A stretch of 64,000 nucleotides of DNA from an uncultured Clostridia bacterium. GTDB taxonomy: Bacteria; Bacillota; Clostridia; Oscillospirales; Acutalibacteraceae. Positions 1-8,202 of this stretch are shown one piece after another. The first letter of the stretch is position 1; each line of letters opens with the position of its first letter. The DNA is taken from the NCBI GenBank assembly GCA_904420015.1, contig CAJFTS010000019.1:1-64000 (forward strand). The letters run 5' to 3'. The notes beneath the pieces are model-generated. The model saw nothing but the letters and a program-made list of their open reading frames with translations, did not search any database and was not told the origin of the DNA. The position numbers and the translations under genes are program-made.

Positions 1-766
1 TGTAGATGATATAAGGAGAGGAGATGCCGTTGAGGGAAGCAATCTCCCTCCAGTCAAGCCCCAGCTTCTCCCCGATCAAGGAAAGGCTGTCACCAGGCTG
101 TACCGTGTAGGTGTCGCCGGAATCGGGGGCCGGGGCGGGCGTATCGCCGCCGGAGGAGCCCAGCCCGTAATACCGGGCGAGAACCTCCACCTCCGCCTTT
201 GCCATCTTACGCAGATCGTCGTCGTTAATCAGGAAGGCGCTGTCGAGCTCGTTGGTGTGAAAGCCGTGCTCCACAATGATGGCCGCCTTGCAGGAGGTGG
301 CCACCGCCGAACGGATGACGCCGTAGTAGTCGAGCATCCCCGGCTGCGGTTCGGAATAGGTGCGGCCGGTCTGGTAATCCCGGTAAAAGGTGCCGCGGAA
401 GCTGTTGCCCATGGCGGCGGCAATGGCCGCCCCCAGCTGATTGCACAGGTCCTCCGCCGGCTTGCGGTTGCTGCCGTAAATGTCCACCCCCCGCGCGGAG
501 CTCCAGTTCCCGGAGCTGTCGGCGGCGTTGGAATGGTCGGAGTAGAATAAATCGCAGCCCGCCGCCATTTTTCCCCGGGCGTCTAGAGACGGATCATCGG
601 TGATGGATTTGCGGGTAAGGATGACTTCCACGTCCGAATATTTTTCCAATTCCTCTTTCTGGTACTGTGCGAGCTTATACATCTGCGTCCCTTCGTAATA
701 GCCGGGCCGCTGGGGATAAGGGTTGCCGTACTCGCCGTGGCCAGGATCGATGCAGATTCGAAACAT
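1..766 (-). CDS. N-acetylmuramoyl-L-alanine amidase with LysM (phage-type endolysin), partial at the left edge
   Basis: The N-terminal ~195 residues read as a zinc amidase of the Amidase_3 type: DPGHGEYG near residue 7 supplies the first zinc histidine, FYSDHSNA the second, and VEHGFHTN the catalytic glutamate region. A short Pro/Ser/Asp linker then leads into a LysM domain (YTVQPGDSLSLIGEKLGL) that is cut by the window edge. The enzyme should cleave the amide bond between N-acetylmuramic acid and L-alanine of peptidoglycan, with LysM holding it on the wall. The ATG at 766 is preceded by AGGAGGACGATTCT. No signal peptide is seen, so export would need a holin, which may lie beyond the left edge. 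It is the last visible gene of the fibre locus and most likely the lysis enzyme of the phage-like system. The C-terminus is not in the window. Confidence 0.9.
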   Translation of the reverse strand, partial: MFRICIDPGHGEYGNPYPQRPGYYEGTQMYKLAQYQKEELEKYSDVEVILTRKSITDDPSLDARGKMAAGCDLFYSDHSNAADSSGNWSSARGVDIYGSNRKPAEDLCNQLGAAIAAAMGNSFRGTFYRDYQTGRTYSEPQPGMLDYYGVIRSAVATSCKAAIIVEHGFHTNELDSAFLINDDDLRKMAKAEVEVLARYYGLGSSGGDTPAPAPDSGDTYTVQPGDSLSLIGEKLGLDWREIASLNGISSPYIIY

Positions 767-792
767 AGAATCGTCCTCCTAAATGTCGGTGG

Positions 793-933
793 TTACTCGG
801 TGGTCAGATGTCCGCAGCCGGCGTCCACCAGGATCCGGCGAACCGCTTCCTTCAGCGTGTCCGGCACGTCTGCGAACGTTTTGGCTCCTTTGATGATGAG
901 GGTTGCGTAAATCATACTCATATTCTTATTCAT
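793..933 (-). CDS. 46-residue CD1375-family phage protein
   Basis: A short frame of 46 residues starts with ATG at 933 (MNKNMSMIYATLIIKG) behind CGAAAGG and ends in GHLTTE. The pattern MIYATLIIKGxKTFxDVPxxLKExVRxIL matches the small CD1375-type proteins that sit beside the endolysin or tail-fibre genes of clostridial phages and prophages; their function is not known. It lies 26 nt upstream of the amidase gene and 12 nt after the 89-residue gene, on the same strand, so it should be co-transcribed from the promoter at 4036-4078. No transmembrane segment is visible, so it is not a typical holin. The family assignment is by eye from the motif. Confidence 0.7.
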   Translation of the reverse strand: MNKNMSMIYATLIIKGAKTFADVPDTLKEAVRRILVDAGCGHLTTE

Positions 934-945
934 CCTTTCGGGTTA

Positions 946-1215
946 TTATTTCGAAATCATCTCATAAAGCTCCACCAAAGCCAGCATGGTGTTGACGCTT
1001 TCGCTTTCCAGAGTGGTCAGCCGTTCCCCGGTGGTCTTTATCTCCTGGTAATTCGGGTCGGCGCTCTGTTCTGCCAACGTGGTCAGCGTTTGCAGCTCCT
1101 CGTCGTTTAGCAGCTTCTGCACCCACAGCAGATGGAGCTTCTCGATCATTTCTTCCTTGACGTATTGTCCCCGTTTTACAACCTGGGTCAAAATAGAAAC
1201 AAATGTGTCCGTCAT
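946..1215 (-). CDS. 89-residue phage-like accessory protein of unknown function
   Basis: I do not recognise this protein. It is acidic and helical, with a predicted long amphipathic helix (ILTQVVKRGQYVKEEMIEK) and a C-terminal helix ending in ALVELYEMISK. The start is taken as ATG at 1215, because AGGAGG lies 6 nt upstream inside the last codons of the fibre gene; the TTG at 1221 would overlap that ribosome site. The fibre stop codon and this start are separated by only 2 nt, which points to translational coupling. Small proteins in this position in clostridial phages are often fibre chaperones or baseplate accessories, but nothing in the sequence proves that here. Confidence 0.75.
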   Translation of the reverse strand: MTDTFVSILTQVVKRGQYVKEEMIEKLHLLWVQKLLNDEELQTLTTLAEQSADPNYQEIKTTGERLTTLESESVNTMLALVELYEMISK

Positions 1216-1217
1216 AT

Positions 1218-3992
1218 TCAACCTCCTAATGATGCATCGACCGCCTGTTCCTCCAAAGCCTCAATCCGGCTGAGCAGATCGGCGATCGTTTTGTCGGCGT
1301 CCTTGTGGTAGGAAACGGTAAGGGCCGGATGGGGCGACGGCGCCGTGGAAAGGCAGATGCCGGTTCCCTGCGGTGCGATGGAGAGAAGGCGTCCTTTCGT
1401 TTCCTCCCCCACCTCTTCCATCAGTGGAGCGGATCGTGGATAATAGATGGTCAAGGGGGTTCCCGCCTGGGCCTTTGTACGCATCCAGGCCCGGAACTTT
1501 TCCAGGTAAGAGCTTCTGGCCTCCCCAGCTACAATCCCCGTTTCTCTGTTGAGCAGGGTGATAGCGATGACCGTTGAGGTCCAGCAGTAGCTCTGATTCT
1601 CCGCATAGCCGTTGGGGCGCCATGGAAGCAGGTTGCACAGCAGCCGCCCGCTTTCTGCCAGTCCCGTCACATTCAGATACACATAGTTGGATACTTCCTT
1701 GGCGCTTGCCAGATCCGCCAAGAAAGCTTCCTCCCCTGTCAGCACCATTTGCCCCACGTTTTGTTTTAAGCAAACACGGCTTTGGCTAAAGTCCACCGCC
1801 AGCTCATCCCGGACGGTGAATCCGCCTTCGCCGTCCGGGATCCCGTAAAGCGCCAGGGGGATTTCCAATTCCGTCTCATCTGCGGTAAGGGAAAACGAGC
1901 CGCCGTCCCCTACGCTGGAAATGGTTCCGGGGACCGACGCCTGTACGCAGGCGCCCTGTAGGGTGAGGGTGGATAATTTCGTTCCCTCCTGTACGTCGTC
2001 GATGGTCACCGACGTCCCCACCGCCTGCCCGGTCAGAGCATTGGAAAACCGCTGCACCGCGTGCTCCTCTGCGCGTGCGACCGTCTGCTGAAGAGAACGG
2101 CGCTGGGTCAAGACGACCTGAAAGGAAAAACCGCTGGCCGTTACCTGCCCGGGCAATCCGGACAAGAGCAGCCGGTTTTGCGCACCCGGTATGATGGGCA
2201 GGACAGCTGATTCCAACGGCTCCGCCTCCGTCTGTGAAAAGCCGTAGGCGATTTGTACCTTGTTTTCTTCCAGCGCGGCCTTGAAAAGGGAGTCGGTCAC
2301 TTCCGATACCGTCGTTACCCCTACAAAGGAAAGAGGGACTCTTACCCGGATTTTCCGCGTCTTTTCAATACAGATTCCGTTCTTGCGTACCCCGGAGGGA
2401 TAGATGACATACCGTGTGGCATAGGCGTCGAAATGGGAGCAAAGAATGCGAAGGAGCTGTTCGTTGACCGCCTCCTCGCCCCAGGAAAGGCCCGCAGGCA
2501 GCCATGTGTCCGAAAGGGGGGCGGACAGCTCCAGGCATACGCCGTTTTCTGCGTCGGAGTAGCCGCTCAAAACGCTCCAGGTACCGGTCATCTGTGCAAG
2601 GTCCAGTATCTGCGAGGTGCCCCGGTATACCGTTTCCCCGTCGGCCCAGTCCCATTCCCCTAGGGCCGGAAGGGGAATTGCCGTCTCCCCAACCGAAAGG
2701 GTCGGCTGCGCGTGGCTAAGTCGGTTGGCGGCCGTATCCCGCAGGGTGGCGCCCTGTATCCGGGCGATGGAGGCCGCCTGCACCGTTTTTTCCGTCAGAT
2801 ATTCCTCATCCGCCGACAGCGATTGAAGCTCTTGGCTGACCACCTGGGAAAGCTCCCCCGCCTCCAGCTTTTCCTGCAATTCTTCCTCTGTGATATAGTC
2901 GGAAAGGGGAGGGACGACCGCAGGAGAAAGGGTTCCGTCCCCTCTGAGAAGAGGAGCGCTGCCGGGGGTGTCCAGACTTCCGTAGGTCACCAGCCGGTCG
3001 AAGGGAAGGCAGGCGTCCGGGAGCTTGCCGTCCGCCTCCAGCTTGGGCGGATTTCCCGCGGTATTCAGCTGGCTGCGGGAAAGGTAGTCGTTTTGAGGCA
3101 GCACGTCGCCGGAAAGCTTGCCGTCGTCGCCGAGGACGGGGGGCCCTCCGGGCTTTCCCAAGTCGGAGGCTTTCACAACCCCCTTTAGCGGCAAAACCCC
3201 TTCGGAAAGCTGCCCCGACTGGTTGAGCGCCGGCGGGTTCCCCGGGGTTCCCAGGGATGCATAGGGAATATAGCCCTCCAGCGGGAGAACCTCGGAAGAA
3301 AGCATGCCGTTTTCCTGCAAGGCAGGCGGGTTTCCCGTTGTTCCCAGGTCGGCCTGCTTGAGATACCCGTTTAAGGGGAGGACCGACGGCTCCAGCATGC
3401 CGTCCTCCCCCAAAGCAGGCGGGTTGCCCGGCGAATTCAAGTCCTCCGCCCGCAGATAGCCGGTCAGCTCCTGCCCGCCCGAAATCAGCAGGTCTACGTT
3501 TCCGTTTTCATCCGGGCCGTGGGGCTCGCCCCCGTTGACGCTCATGGTAAAAATCTGCGCGTTGTACCGCTGGGCGCGGGCAAGGGCGTCGAGCAGCGCG
3601 GGGAATGCGTCGAGGCTTTCGATTTCCGCGTCCTCCCGCAAAAGGGGAAGCACCGCGATGCGAAGGGGATTGGTGGAGAGTACCGTCTCATCCGGCCCCG
3701 TCAGGGTGAGCTCACATTCGCACACACCGGCGGCGGAAAGCAGGGAAGCGGAGAGCGTTATCTCCGCCGTGCCTTCATCCGCGTCGAGAAGGGCCGCGGT
3801 GGTGAATTCCGTTGTCTTGTCCGGTTTTTTTGCGTAAAGGGTGATTAAGTGGCCGGTGAGGTCGATGGGTCCGTCGTCCCGGCCGCAAAAACGCAGGCGC
3901 AGAATCCTGGAACCGGCGTCTCCCTGCTTGACGGCGATATCGGGCAGGGCGGCCCCAATCTGTACCGGAATCGTTACGATATCCTTTGCCAT
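1218..3992 (-). CDS. BppU-type baseplate upper protein / receptor-binding fibre with six tandem repeats
   Basis: This 924-residue protein starts at ATG 3992 behind AGGAGGACGATCC; an upstream extension of the frame runs over the promoter and is not coding. Residues 1-150 resemble the N-terminal domain of phage baseplate upper proteins (BppU), with beta-rich sequence such as GPIDLTGHLITLYAKKPD. Residues ~178-364 are six imperfect 31-residue repeats, each with a G/P-rich core like PGNPPALGEDGML followed by LPL. The remaining ~550 residues are a beta-rich, Ser/Thr/Gly-rich domain that I cannot assign and that probably includes the receptor-binding tip. In phages BppU joins the tail hub to the receptor-binding proteins. 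It is the first gene of its own transcription unit, ahead of two small proteins and the endolysin. Its promoter is the same as that of the terminase locus 32 kb away. Confidence 0.8.
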   Translation of the reverse strand: MAKDIVTIPVQIGAALPDIAVKQGDAGSRILRLRFCGRDDGPIDLTGHLITLYAKKPDKTTEFTTAALLDADEGTAEITLSASLLSAAGVCECELTLTGPDETVLSTNPLRIAVLPLLREDAEIESLDAFPALLDALARAQRYNAQIFTMSVNGGEPHGPDENGNVDLLISGGQELTGYLRAEDLNSPGNPPALGEDGMLEPSVLPLNGYLKQADLGTTGNPPALQENGMLSSEVLPLEGYIPYASLGTPGNPPALNQSGQLSEGVLPLKGVVKASDLGKPGGPPVLGDDGKLSGDVLPQNDYLSRSQLNTAGNPPKLEADGKLPDACLPFDRLVTYGSLDTPGSAPLLRGDGTLSPAVVPPLSDYITEEELQEKLEAGELSQVVSQELQSLSADEEYLTEKTVQAASIARIQGATLRDTAANRLSHAQPTLSVGETAIPLPALGEWDWADGETVYRGTSQILDLAQMTGTWSVLSGYSDAENGVCLELSAPLSDTWLPAGLSWGEEAVNEQLLRILCSHFDAYATRYVIYPSGVRKNGICIEKTRKIRVRVPLSFVGVTTVSEVTDSLFKAALEENKVQIAYGFSQTEAEPLESAVLPIIPGAQNRLLLSGLPGQVTASGFSFQVVLTQRRSLQQTVARAEEHAVQRFSNALTGQAVGTSVTIDDVQEGTKLSTLTLQGACVQASVPGTISSVGDGGSFSLTADETELEIPLALYGIPDGEGGFTVRDELAVDFSQSRVCLKQNVGQMVLTGEEAFLADLASAKEVSNYVYLNVTGLAESGRLLCNLLPWRPNGYAENQSYCWTSTVIAITLLNRETGIVAGEARSSYLEKFRAWMRTKAQAGTPLTIYYPRSAPLMEEVGEETKGRLLSIAPQGTGICLSTAPSPHPALTVSYHKDADKTIADLLSRIEALEEQAVDASLGG
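2904..3461 (-). repeat. Six tandem 93-bp (31-residue) coding repeats in the fibre gene
   Basis: Six consecutive modules encode residues ~178-364 of the fibre. Each contains a hydrophobic start (GYL or similar), a PGNPPAL-like turn, a D/N-G acidic loop and a VLPL end. They have diverged at the DNA level, so they are old rather than freshly amplified. Repeats of this kind can change fibre length by recombination. Confidence 0.8.
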
Positions 3993-4035
3993 GGATCGTC
4001 CTCCTGAGTTCAAATTCAAACATAAGTTCGGATTT

Positions 4036-4078
4036 ATTATAGCAACCCGGGGACGTGGACGGGTGCAGCGGTCGTGCA
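4036..4078 (-). promoter_or_regulatory. Promoter of the fibre/endolysin locus, twin of the terminase-locus promoter
   Basis: On the minus strand the order is TGCACG (4078-4073), 5 nt, TGCACCCG (4067-4060), 15 nt, then TGCTATAAT (4044-4036), an extended -10 box. There is no good -35 hexamer: the TGCACCCG box covers that position. The two TGCAC half-sites start 11 bp apart, one turn of the helix. The same elements with the same spacing lie at 36499-36541; 29 of 43 positions are identical. The leader to the fibre ATG is about 40 nt. Confidence 0.75.
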
Positions 4079-4086
4079 TTCTTTGG

Positions 4087-4115
4087 TTGCATTGGACAGG
4101 ATATGCGGGTATCAT
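4087..4115 (+). promoter_or_regulatory. Likely aroK promoter
   Basis: TTGCAT (4087-4092), a 17-nt spacer and TATCAT (4110-4115) fit a sigma-A promoter reading toward aroK. It is back to back with the fibre-locus promoter, so a factor bound to the TGCAC boxes at 4060-4078 could also affect aroK. Confidence 0.5.
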
Positions 4116-4199
4116 AGAATGGGTACCACATTTTATGGATGCGGACAAAAAAATATGCCCGTCCAGAATGGACCGGCATGGCAGAATAGGAGAGAGCGC

Positions 4200-4715
4200 A
4201 TGAAACAGGTCGTTGTGCTCTGCGGCTTCATGGGCTGCGGCAAGACCACCATCGGCCGGGCCCTTGCCCGGCTTACCGGATTTTCTTACCGGGATTTGGA
4301 CGAATGGATCGAGCAAAAGGCGGGCCGATCGGTGGCGGAGATTTTTGAAGGGTACGGGGAGGCGCATTTCCGTGCCCTGGAGCGGGAGGCGGTCCGGGCC
4401 TGCACCGAGGAAAACGGGCTTATCGCCGCGGCAGGCGGCGGGGCGATGACCTTTGCGGAAAATGTGCGGGCTATCAAAGAGGCCGGTTGCAGCATTGTCC
4501 TGCTGGACGTGCCGGTGGAGGAGATTTCCCGCCGCCTTCAGGGGGACCGGACCCGCCCGCTCCTCAACCGCCCGGATAAAGAGACGGCCATGCGCCAGCT
4601 CTATGACGCCCGCCTGCCCCTCTACCGAAAAGCGGCGGATTTGACGGTGGACGCTGCCCGGCCTCCCCAGACGGTGGCGAAAGAGATTGCCGAGCGGCTT
4701 GGCCTTTCCCGGTAA
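4200..4715 (+). CDS. aroK: Shikimate kinase
   Basis: This 171-residue cytosolic enzyme phosphorylates shikimate with ATP, the fifth step of the shikimate pathway to chorismate and the aromatic amino acids. The P-loop is GFMGCGKTT (residues 9-17), the shikimate-binding acidic motif is DLDEW (~34-38), the glycine-rich substrate loop is AAGGGAM (~80-86), and the lid carries GDRTRPLL with its arginines. The length is normal for a single-domain AroK. The start is ATG 4200 behind AGGAGAGAGCGC; in-frame codons upstream belong to the promoter region. It stands alone between the phage-like fibre locus (divergent) and a repeat-filled intergenic stretch, away from other aro genes. Confidence 0.95.
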   Translation: MKQVVVLCGFMGCGKTTIGRALARLTGFSYRDLDEWIEQKAGRSVAEIFEGYGEAHFRALEREAVRACTEENGLIAAAGGGAMTFAENVRAIKEAGCSIVLLDVPVEEISRRLQGDRTRPLLNRPDKETAMRQLYDARLPLYRKAADLTVDAARPPQTVAKEIAERLGLSR

Positions 4716-5015
4716 AGGGAGGAAGCCGTTCCGCCGCCCAGCCCCTATTGCCGAGCCATAACCGCCGGCTAACAGCGGCGGCTTTTAAAGGCCCTAAAAG
4801 GGCCTTTACCGGCCGGCGTCAAAAGACGCGGGAACCCTTTTGCCGCTTGTATCCCATGCCGCCCGTGAAAGGGCCTTTAACCCACGAACGTATCTTTGCG
4901 CTTATATACCCGCTTTTTATTCGCAGCCCGCTTCGCCCGAACCGGAAAGCAAAGACTTTTGACGAGATTCCTCCGCCGGCAAAGCCGACAGTTCCCAAAA
5001 CAAATCACCCCCCTC
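4716..5015. other. Intergenic stretch with nested hairpins, possibly an old R1-like repeat
   Basis: No gene is seen. The stretch has several short inverted repeats (AAAGGCCCT..AGGGCCTTT at about 4787-4807, GCGTC..GACGC at about 4817-4829) and CCGGCAAAGCCG near 4976. The order of a GGCCCT hairpin followed by a GCGTC..GACGC hairpin matches the order inside the R1 repeat, so this may be a diverged copy. Coding remnants were not found. Confidence 0.35.
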
Positions 5016-5219
5016 GTACACGAAGGGGGTGTACGCCCCTAGAAAGAGCTCCTACCGGCTTGGCCCCCTTAAAAGAGGTGTCGGATCCTATGAGCGCATC
5101 ATATGAACTTGCCGCCCGTAAACGGGCAAAATCCTTGCAGATGGCCTTGTGATCGTTCGAAAAAGATGCTTCAGGCCGCTTCCCTGCGGGAAATCGGTTG
5201 CAAAAGCCTTTTTATTCCC
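5016..5219 (-). repeat. Dispersed intergenic repeat R2, copy B
   Basis: On the minus strand this ~200-bp segment aligns over its whole length with 18095-18293 on the plus strand, roughly 75% identical by eye. Shared blocks include GGCTTTTGCAACCG, TTTCCCGCAGGGAAGCG, GATGCGCTCATAGGATCCG and GGGCCAAGCCGGTAGGA. It lies between the convergent genes aroK and trpS. No coding frame is shared by the copies, so it looks like a structured non-coding element. Confidence 0.75.
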
Positions 5220-5263
5220 CCGTCGGCAGAACGGGTGGTTCTGTAACCTCAAGCAAGAAAAGG

Positions 5264-5297
5264 AAACGAGACGGCCCCGACCCGGGCCGTCTCGTTT
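5264..5297. terminator. Terminator after trpS
   Basis: A perfect 14-bp stem (AAACGAGACGGCCC with its complement) and a 6-nt loop, with T-rich sequence on both sides. It ends trpS on the minus strand and can stop plus-strand transcription too. Confidence 0.85.
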
Positions 5298-5318
5298 TAT
5301 CTGTGTAAAGGGATAACC

Positions 5319-6326
5319 TTACCGTTTGACAAATCCAATGCGCTTTTGCGCCTTGAGCAGCGTTTTTTGCGCCAGATAGGAGGCGCGGGCCGCCCCTTCC
5401 TTCCAGCAATCCTCCAGATAGGCCTTATCCGCCATCAGCCGGTCGAAATTTTCCCGTACCGGGCGCAGCTCCTCAATGACCGCTTCCCCTACCGCGCTCT
5501 TAAAGTCGCCGTAGCCCTTGCCGTCGAACTCCGCTTCAATGGCGGCGTAATCCTTACCGGTGACCGCCGAATAAATCCCCATCAGGTTGTTGATGCCGTC
5601 CTTGCCCTGGGCGTAGCGAACCTTCGCCTCCGAGTCGGTGACCGCCCGTTTAAACTTGCGCAGGATGTCCTCCGGCTTATCGAGGATGGCCACATAGGAA
5701 TTCACGTTTTCGTCCGACTTGGACATTTTCTTGGCCGGCTCCTGCAGCGACATCACCCTGGCCCCGATTTTCGGGATATACGGCTCAGGCACCGTGAAGG
5801 TCTCCCCATACAGGCCGTTAAACCGGGCGGCGATGTCCCGGGACAGCTCCAGGTGCTGCTTTTGGTCGGCGCCTACCGGCACCACGTCCGCTTGATAGAG
5901 CAGGATGTCCGCCGCCATCAGCACCGGGTAGGTGAAAAGCCCCGCGTTTACGTTATCCGCGTGGCGGGCGGATTTGTCCTTAAACTGGGTCATGCGGGAA
6001 AGCTCCCCAAACTGGGTGTAGCAGTTGAGCAGCCACGCCAGCTCCGCATGAGCGGGAACCTGGCTTTGAATGAAGAGCAGGCTCTTCTGCGGGTCGATGC
6101 CGCAGGCGAGCAGGATCGCATAGGTGCGGATGATCTGCTGGCGGAATTTGGCGGGGTCCTGCCGCACGGTAATCGCGTGCAGATCCACCACCGAATAAAT
6201 CCCCTGGTATTCGTCCTGCAGGGCCACCCAGTTTTTCAGCGCCCCCAGGTAATTGCCCAGGGTCAGGCTCCCGCTGGGCTGAATGCCGGAGAACAGAACC
6301 GGTTTCTTTTCCGTTGCTTGTTCCAT
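5319..6326 (-). CDS. trpS: Tryptophan--tRNA ligase
   Basis: This class I aminoacyl-tRNA synthetase charges tRNA-Trp. The 335-residue protein has the usual TrpRS features: [12 protein letters not shown] (17-28), whose TLGN is the HIGH-type motif, the tryptophan-pocket region around VDLHAIT, and [10 protein letters not shown] with KMSKS at 200-204. The start is ATG 6326, with AGGGAGA about 9 nt upstream, rather than the TTG at 6335. It follows the aminotransferase gene by only 35 nt on the same strand, so the two are probably one operon. I see no T-box in front of the pair, although T-boxes often control trpS in Firmicutes. Confidence 0.96.
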   Translation of the reverse strand: MEQATEKKPVLFSGIQPSGSLTLGNYLGALKNWVALQDEYQGIYSVVDLHAITVRQDPAKFRQQIIRTYAILLACGIDPQKSLLFIQSQVPAHAELAWLLNCYTQFGELSRMTQFKDKSARHADNVNAGLFTYPVLMAADILLYQADVVPVGADQKQHLELSRDIAARFNGLYGETFTVPEPYIPKIGARVMSLQEPAKKMSKSDENVNSYVAILDKPEDILRKFKRAVTDSEAKVRYAQGKDGINNLMGIYSAVTGKDYAAIEAEFDGKGYGDFKSAVGEAVIEELRPVRENFDRLMADKAYLEDCWKEGAARASYLAQKTLLKAQKRIGFVKR

Positions 6327-6361
6327 AAAATCCAATCTCCCTCTGTCTCGAACGTTTTGCC

Positions 6362-7555
6362 TTATGCCTTAAAGTCGCCGAAGCACTTGCCCAAAAGCTC
6401 CATCCCCTTTATCATCTGCTCGTCGGTGGGAGTGGAGAAATTCAGCCGTACCGCGTTGCACGGCTGGCTTTCGTCGGTCAAAAAGGCGTTGCCCGGCACC
6501 ACGGCCACCTTGTATTGCTCCACCGCCCGCTTGGCGAAGGCGGGCATGTCGATGGAATCGGGCAGCTGGCACCACAGGAACAGGCCGCCCTGGGGCCTCA
6601 CGAACCGGATGGAATCGGGCAGATGCTGTTCCATCAGCTCGATCATCAGGCTGCACTTGCCCCGGTAGATGCCCCGGTTGCGCTCCAGATGGGCCTCAAA
6701 CCCGCCGCCCGTCATAAACCGGTCGATGACCATCTGCGCCCAGATGTTGGTGTGTACGTCGGACACCTGCTTGCAGACAATGATCTTCTGCATCACTTCG
6801 GTGGGGGCGATGGCGTAGCCCACCCGCATGCCCGAGGAAATCACCTTGGAAAAGCTGCCCGCATACACCACCAGGCCGTCCTCGTCAAAGGACTTGATGT
6901 TGGGAAGCGCTTCGCCGGAGAACCGGACCTCCCCATAGGGATTGTCCTCTAAGATCATCACCCCATACTGCTTTGCAAGCCCGTAGACCGCCTTGCGCTT
7001 TTGCAGGGACATGGTCACGCCGGAGGGGTTCTGGAAGTTCGGGATCACATAAAGGAATTTTGCCTTTTTTTCTTCCTTGAGCGCCGTTTCCAGCTCCTCC
7101 AGGTTGATGCCGTCGCTGTCCACCGGGATGCCCCGCAGCTTGACGCCGTAGGAGCGGAAAGCGTTCAGGGAGCCGATAAAGCTGGGGGCCTCGCAGAGGA
7201 TGGTGTCCCCTTCGTTGCACAGGGCCTTGGTGGTCAGCTCCATCACCTGCTGCGCGCCGGTGGTGACGATGAGCTCGTCAAAATCCTTGACGCTGTCGTA
7301 CTTGCTCGACATATATTCCTTGAGCGTCTTGCGCAAAGGCGCATATCCCTCGGTGATGCTGTACTGGAGGGCTTCAATGGGATTGTTCGCAAAAATATCG
7401 GCAGAAATCTTCGCAATGGCCTCCACCGGAAACGCTTCCGGTGCGGGGTTTCCGGCCGCGAAGGAGATGACCTGCGGATCGGAGGTGAATTTTAAAATTT
7501 CACGGATGGCCGACGGCTGCAGCGCCATCACCCGGTTGGCAAAGGAATACTTCAT
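6362..7555 (-). CDS. PLP-dependent aminotransferase, class I/II fold (MocR/LysN-like)
   Basis: This 397-residue cytosolic fold-type I aminotransferase has the PLP lysine in SGSFSK (K237), the pyridine-nitrogen aspartate in LEDNPYG (D204), the asparagine of NFQNPSG (~176) and the substrate-carboxylate arginine near the C-terminus (VRLNFS). It resembles the subgroup that includes 2-aminoadipate and aromatic/kynurenine aminotransferases ([10 protein letters not shown] at the start). The substrate cannot be read from sequence; being co-transcribed with trpS, an aromatic amino acid is plausible. ATG 7555 has AGGAGAGGCGAG upstream. Confidence 0.88.
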   Translation of the reverse strand: MKYSFANRVMALQPSAIREILKFTSDPQVISFAAGNPAPEAFPVEAIAKISADIFANNPIEALQYSITEGYAPLRKTLKEYMSSKYDSVKDFDELIVTTGAQQVMELTTKALCNEGDTILCEAPSFIGSLNAFRSYGVKLRGIPVDSDGINLEELETALKEEKKAKFLYVIPNFQNPSGVTMSLQKRKAVYGLAKQYGVMILEDNPYGEVRFSGEALPNIKSFDEDGLVVYAGSFSKVISSGMRVGYAIAPTEVMQKIIVCKQVSDVHTNIWAQMVIDRFMTGGGFEAHLERNRGIYRGKCSLMIELMEQHLPDSIRFVRPQGGLFLWCQLPDSIDMPAFAKRAVEQYKVAVVPGNAFLTDESQPCNAVRLNFSTPTDEQMIKGMELLGKCFGDFKA

Positions 7556-7587
7556 AATAACTCGCCTCTCCTATTAATTTGTAGTAT

Positions 7588-7615
7588 ATTCTAGCACATC
7601 TTCCTACCAAAGCAA
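7588..7615 (-). promoter_or_regulatory. Promoter of the aminotransferase-trpS operon
   Basis: Minus strand: TTGCTT (7615-7610), 16-nt spacer, TGCTAGAAT with the -10 at 7593-7588. The leader is only about 25 nt, which leaves no room for a T-box. Confidence 0.55.
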
Positions 7616-7700
7616 AGCGTTTTTCTTCTCCGTTTCCTCTTTTCGGAAAAGGCGTGCTCGAATGCGGCCGGCAAATTGGGCGAAAGACCGGGGCTTTTTC

Positions 7701-7734
7701 AGAGGGACGGCACGCCGTGCCGTCCCTCTGTTTT
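7701..7734 (+). terminator. Orphan terminator-like hairpin
   Basis: A 13-bp stem (AGAGGGACGGCAC and its complement) followed by GTTTT. No intact plus-strand gene lies upstream; it may be left over from a lost gene. Confidence 0.6.
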
Positions 7735-7904
7735 AGAATGATGGCATAGGGGTTATTCGATCAAAGGCGTCCGCCAGAAGATTTCCGCCCTAGCCTGCAG
7801 ACCTTCGTTTTTCTCAAAGGCCGATGCGGCGACGGAGCCCCACCTCCTTTTGTACGGATGGCTTTGGGACCCTTTTTCCCGTTTCTCTAAGGGGCATGGA
7901 CGGC

Positions 7905-8153
7905 GGCTTTGGGGGCTGGACGGCCAAGCTGGTTCGGGTTGCTGCCCATTAAACCTCGCCGGCATTCCGCCCTCCTCAGCGGACCGCTTGTTTTACCTGG
8001 CCTTGCCCGTCCGCCGTCGCTTTCTTTACCATGGCCCAGCAGATGGGCGGGGACGCGGAGCTTGCCGGGCAGCTGGTGGTATTTGGCTCCCTTTTCTCGA
8101 TTGTCACCATCTTTCGGTGGGTTTTCGCCATCAAACAGCTTGCCCTTATGTAA
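7905..8153 (+). pseudogene. Remnant of an AEC (auxin efflux carrier) family transporter, C-terminal end
   Basis: Read in three successive frames the stretch gives pieces of the end of an AEC-family permease: WTAKLVRV near 7921, LADRLFY-like sequence near 7977, and an uninterrupted tail CPSAVAFFTMAQQMGG (from about 8009) through LVVFGSLFSIVTIF to a TAA at 8151. The PSAV..TMAQQ..GD.ELA motif is characteristic of the family. The frame breaks at least twice, there is an upstream in-frame stop, and the N-terminal ~80% is gone, so it cannot be functional. It ends 8 nt before the thiC promoter. AEC carriers export or import small organic acids; whether this one had any link to thiamin is unknown. 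Confidence 0.65.
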
Positions 8154-8160
8154 ATAAGCT

Positions 8161-8189
8161 TTGACAAGTCGGGGCGAATGGGATAGAAT
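8161..8189 (+). promoter_or_regulatory. thiC promoter
   Basis: A perfect TTGACA (8161-8166), a 17-nt spacer and TAGAAT (8184-8189), directly ahead of the TPP aptamer. Confidence 0.85.
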
Positions 8190-8202
8190 AAAGGCACAAA
8201 TA

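Noticed and set aside
2904-3461. A CRISPR-like periodic array
   Set aside because: The 93-bp period is in frame and encodes protein repeats; units are diverged and there are no spacers.
5346-6668. A 440-codon plus-strand frame over trpS
   Set aside because: It is antisense to trpS and the aminotransferase, without a ribosome site or protein-like motifs.
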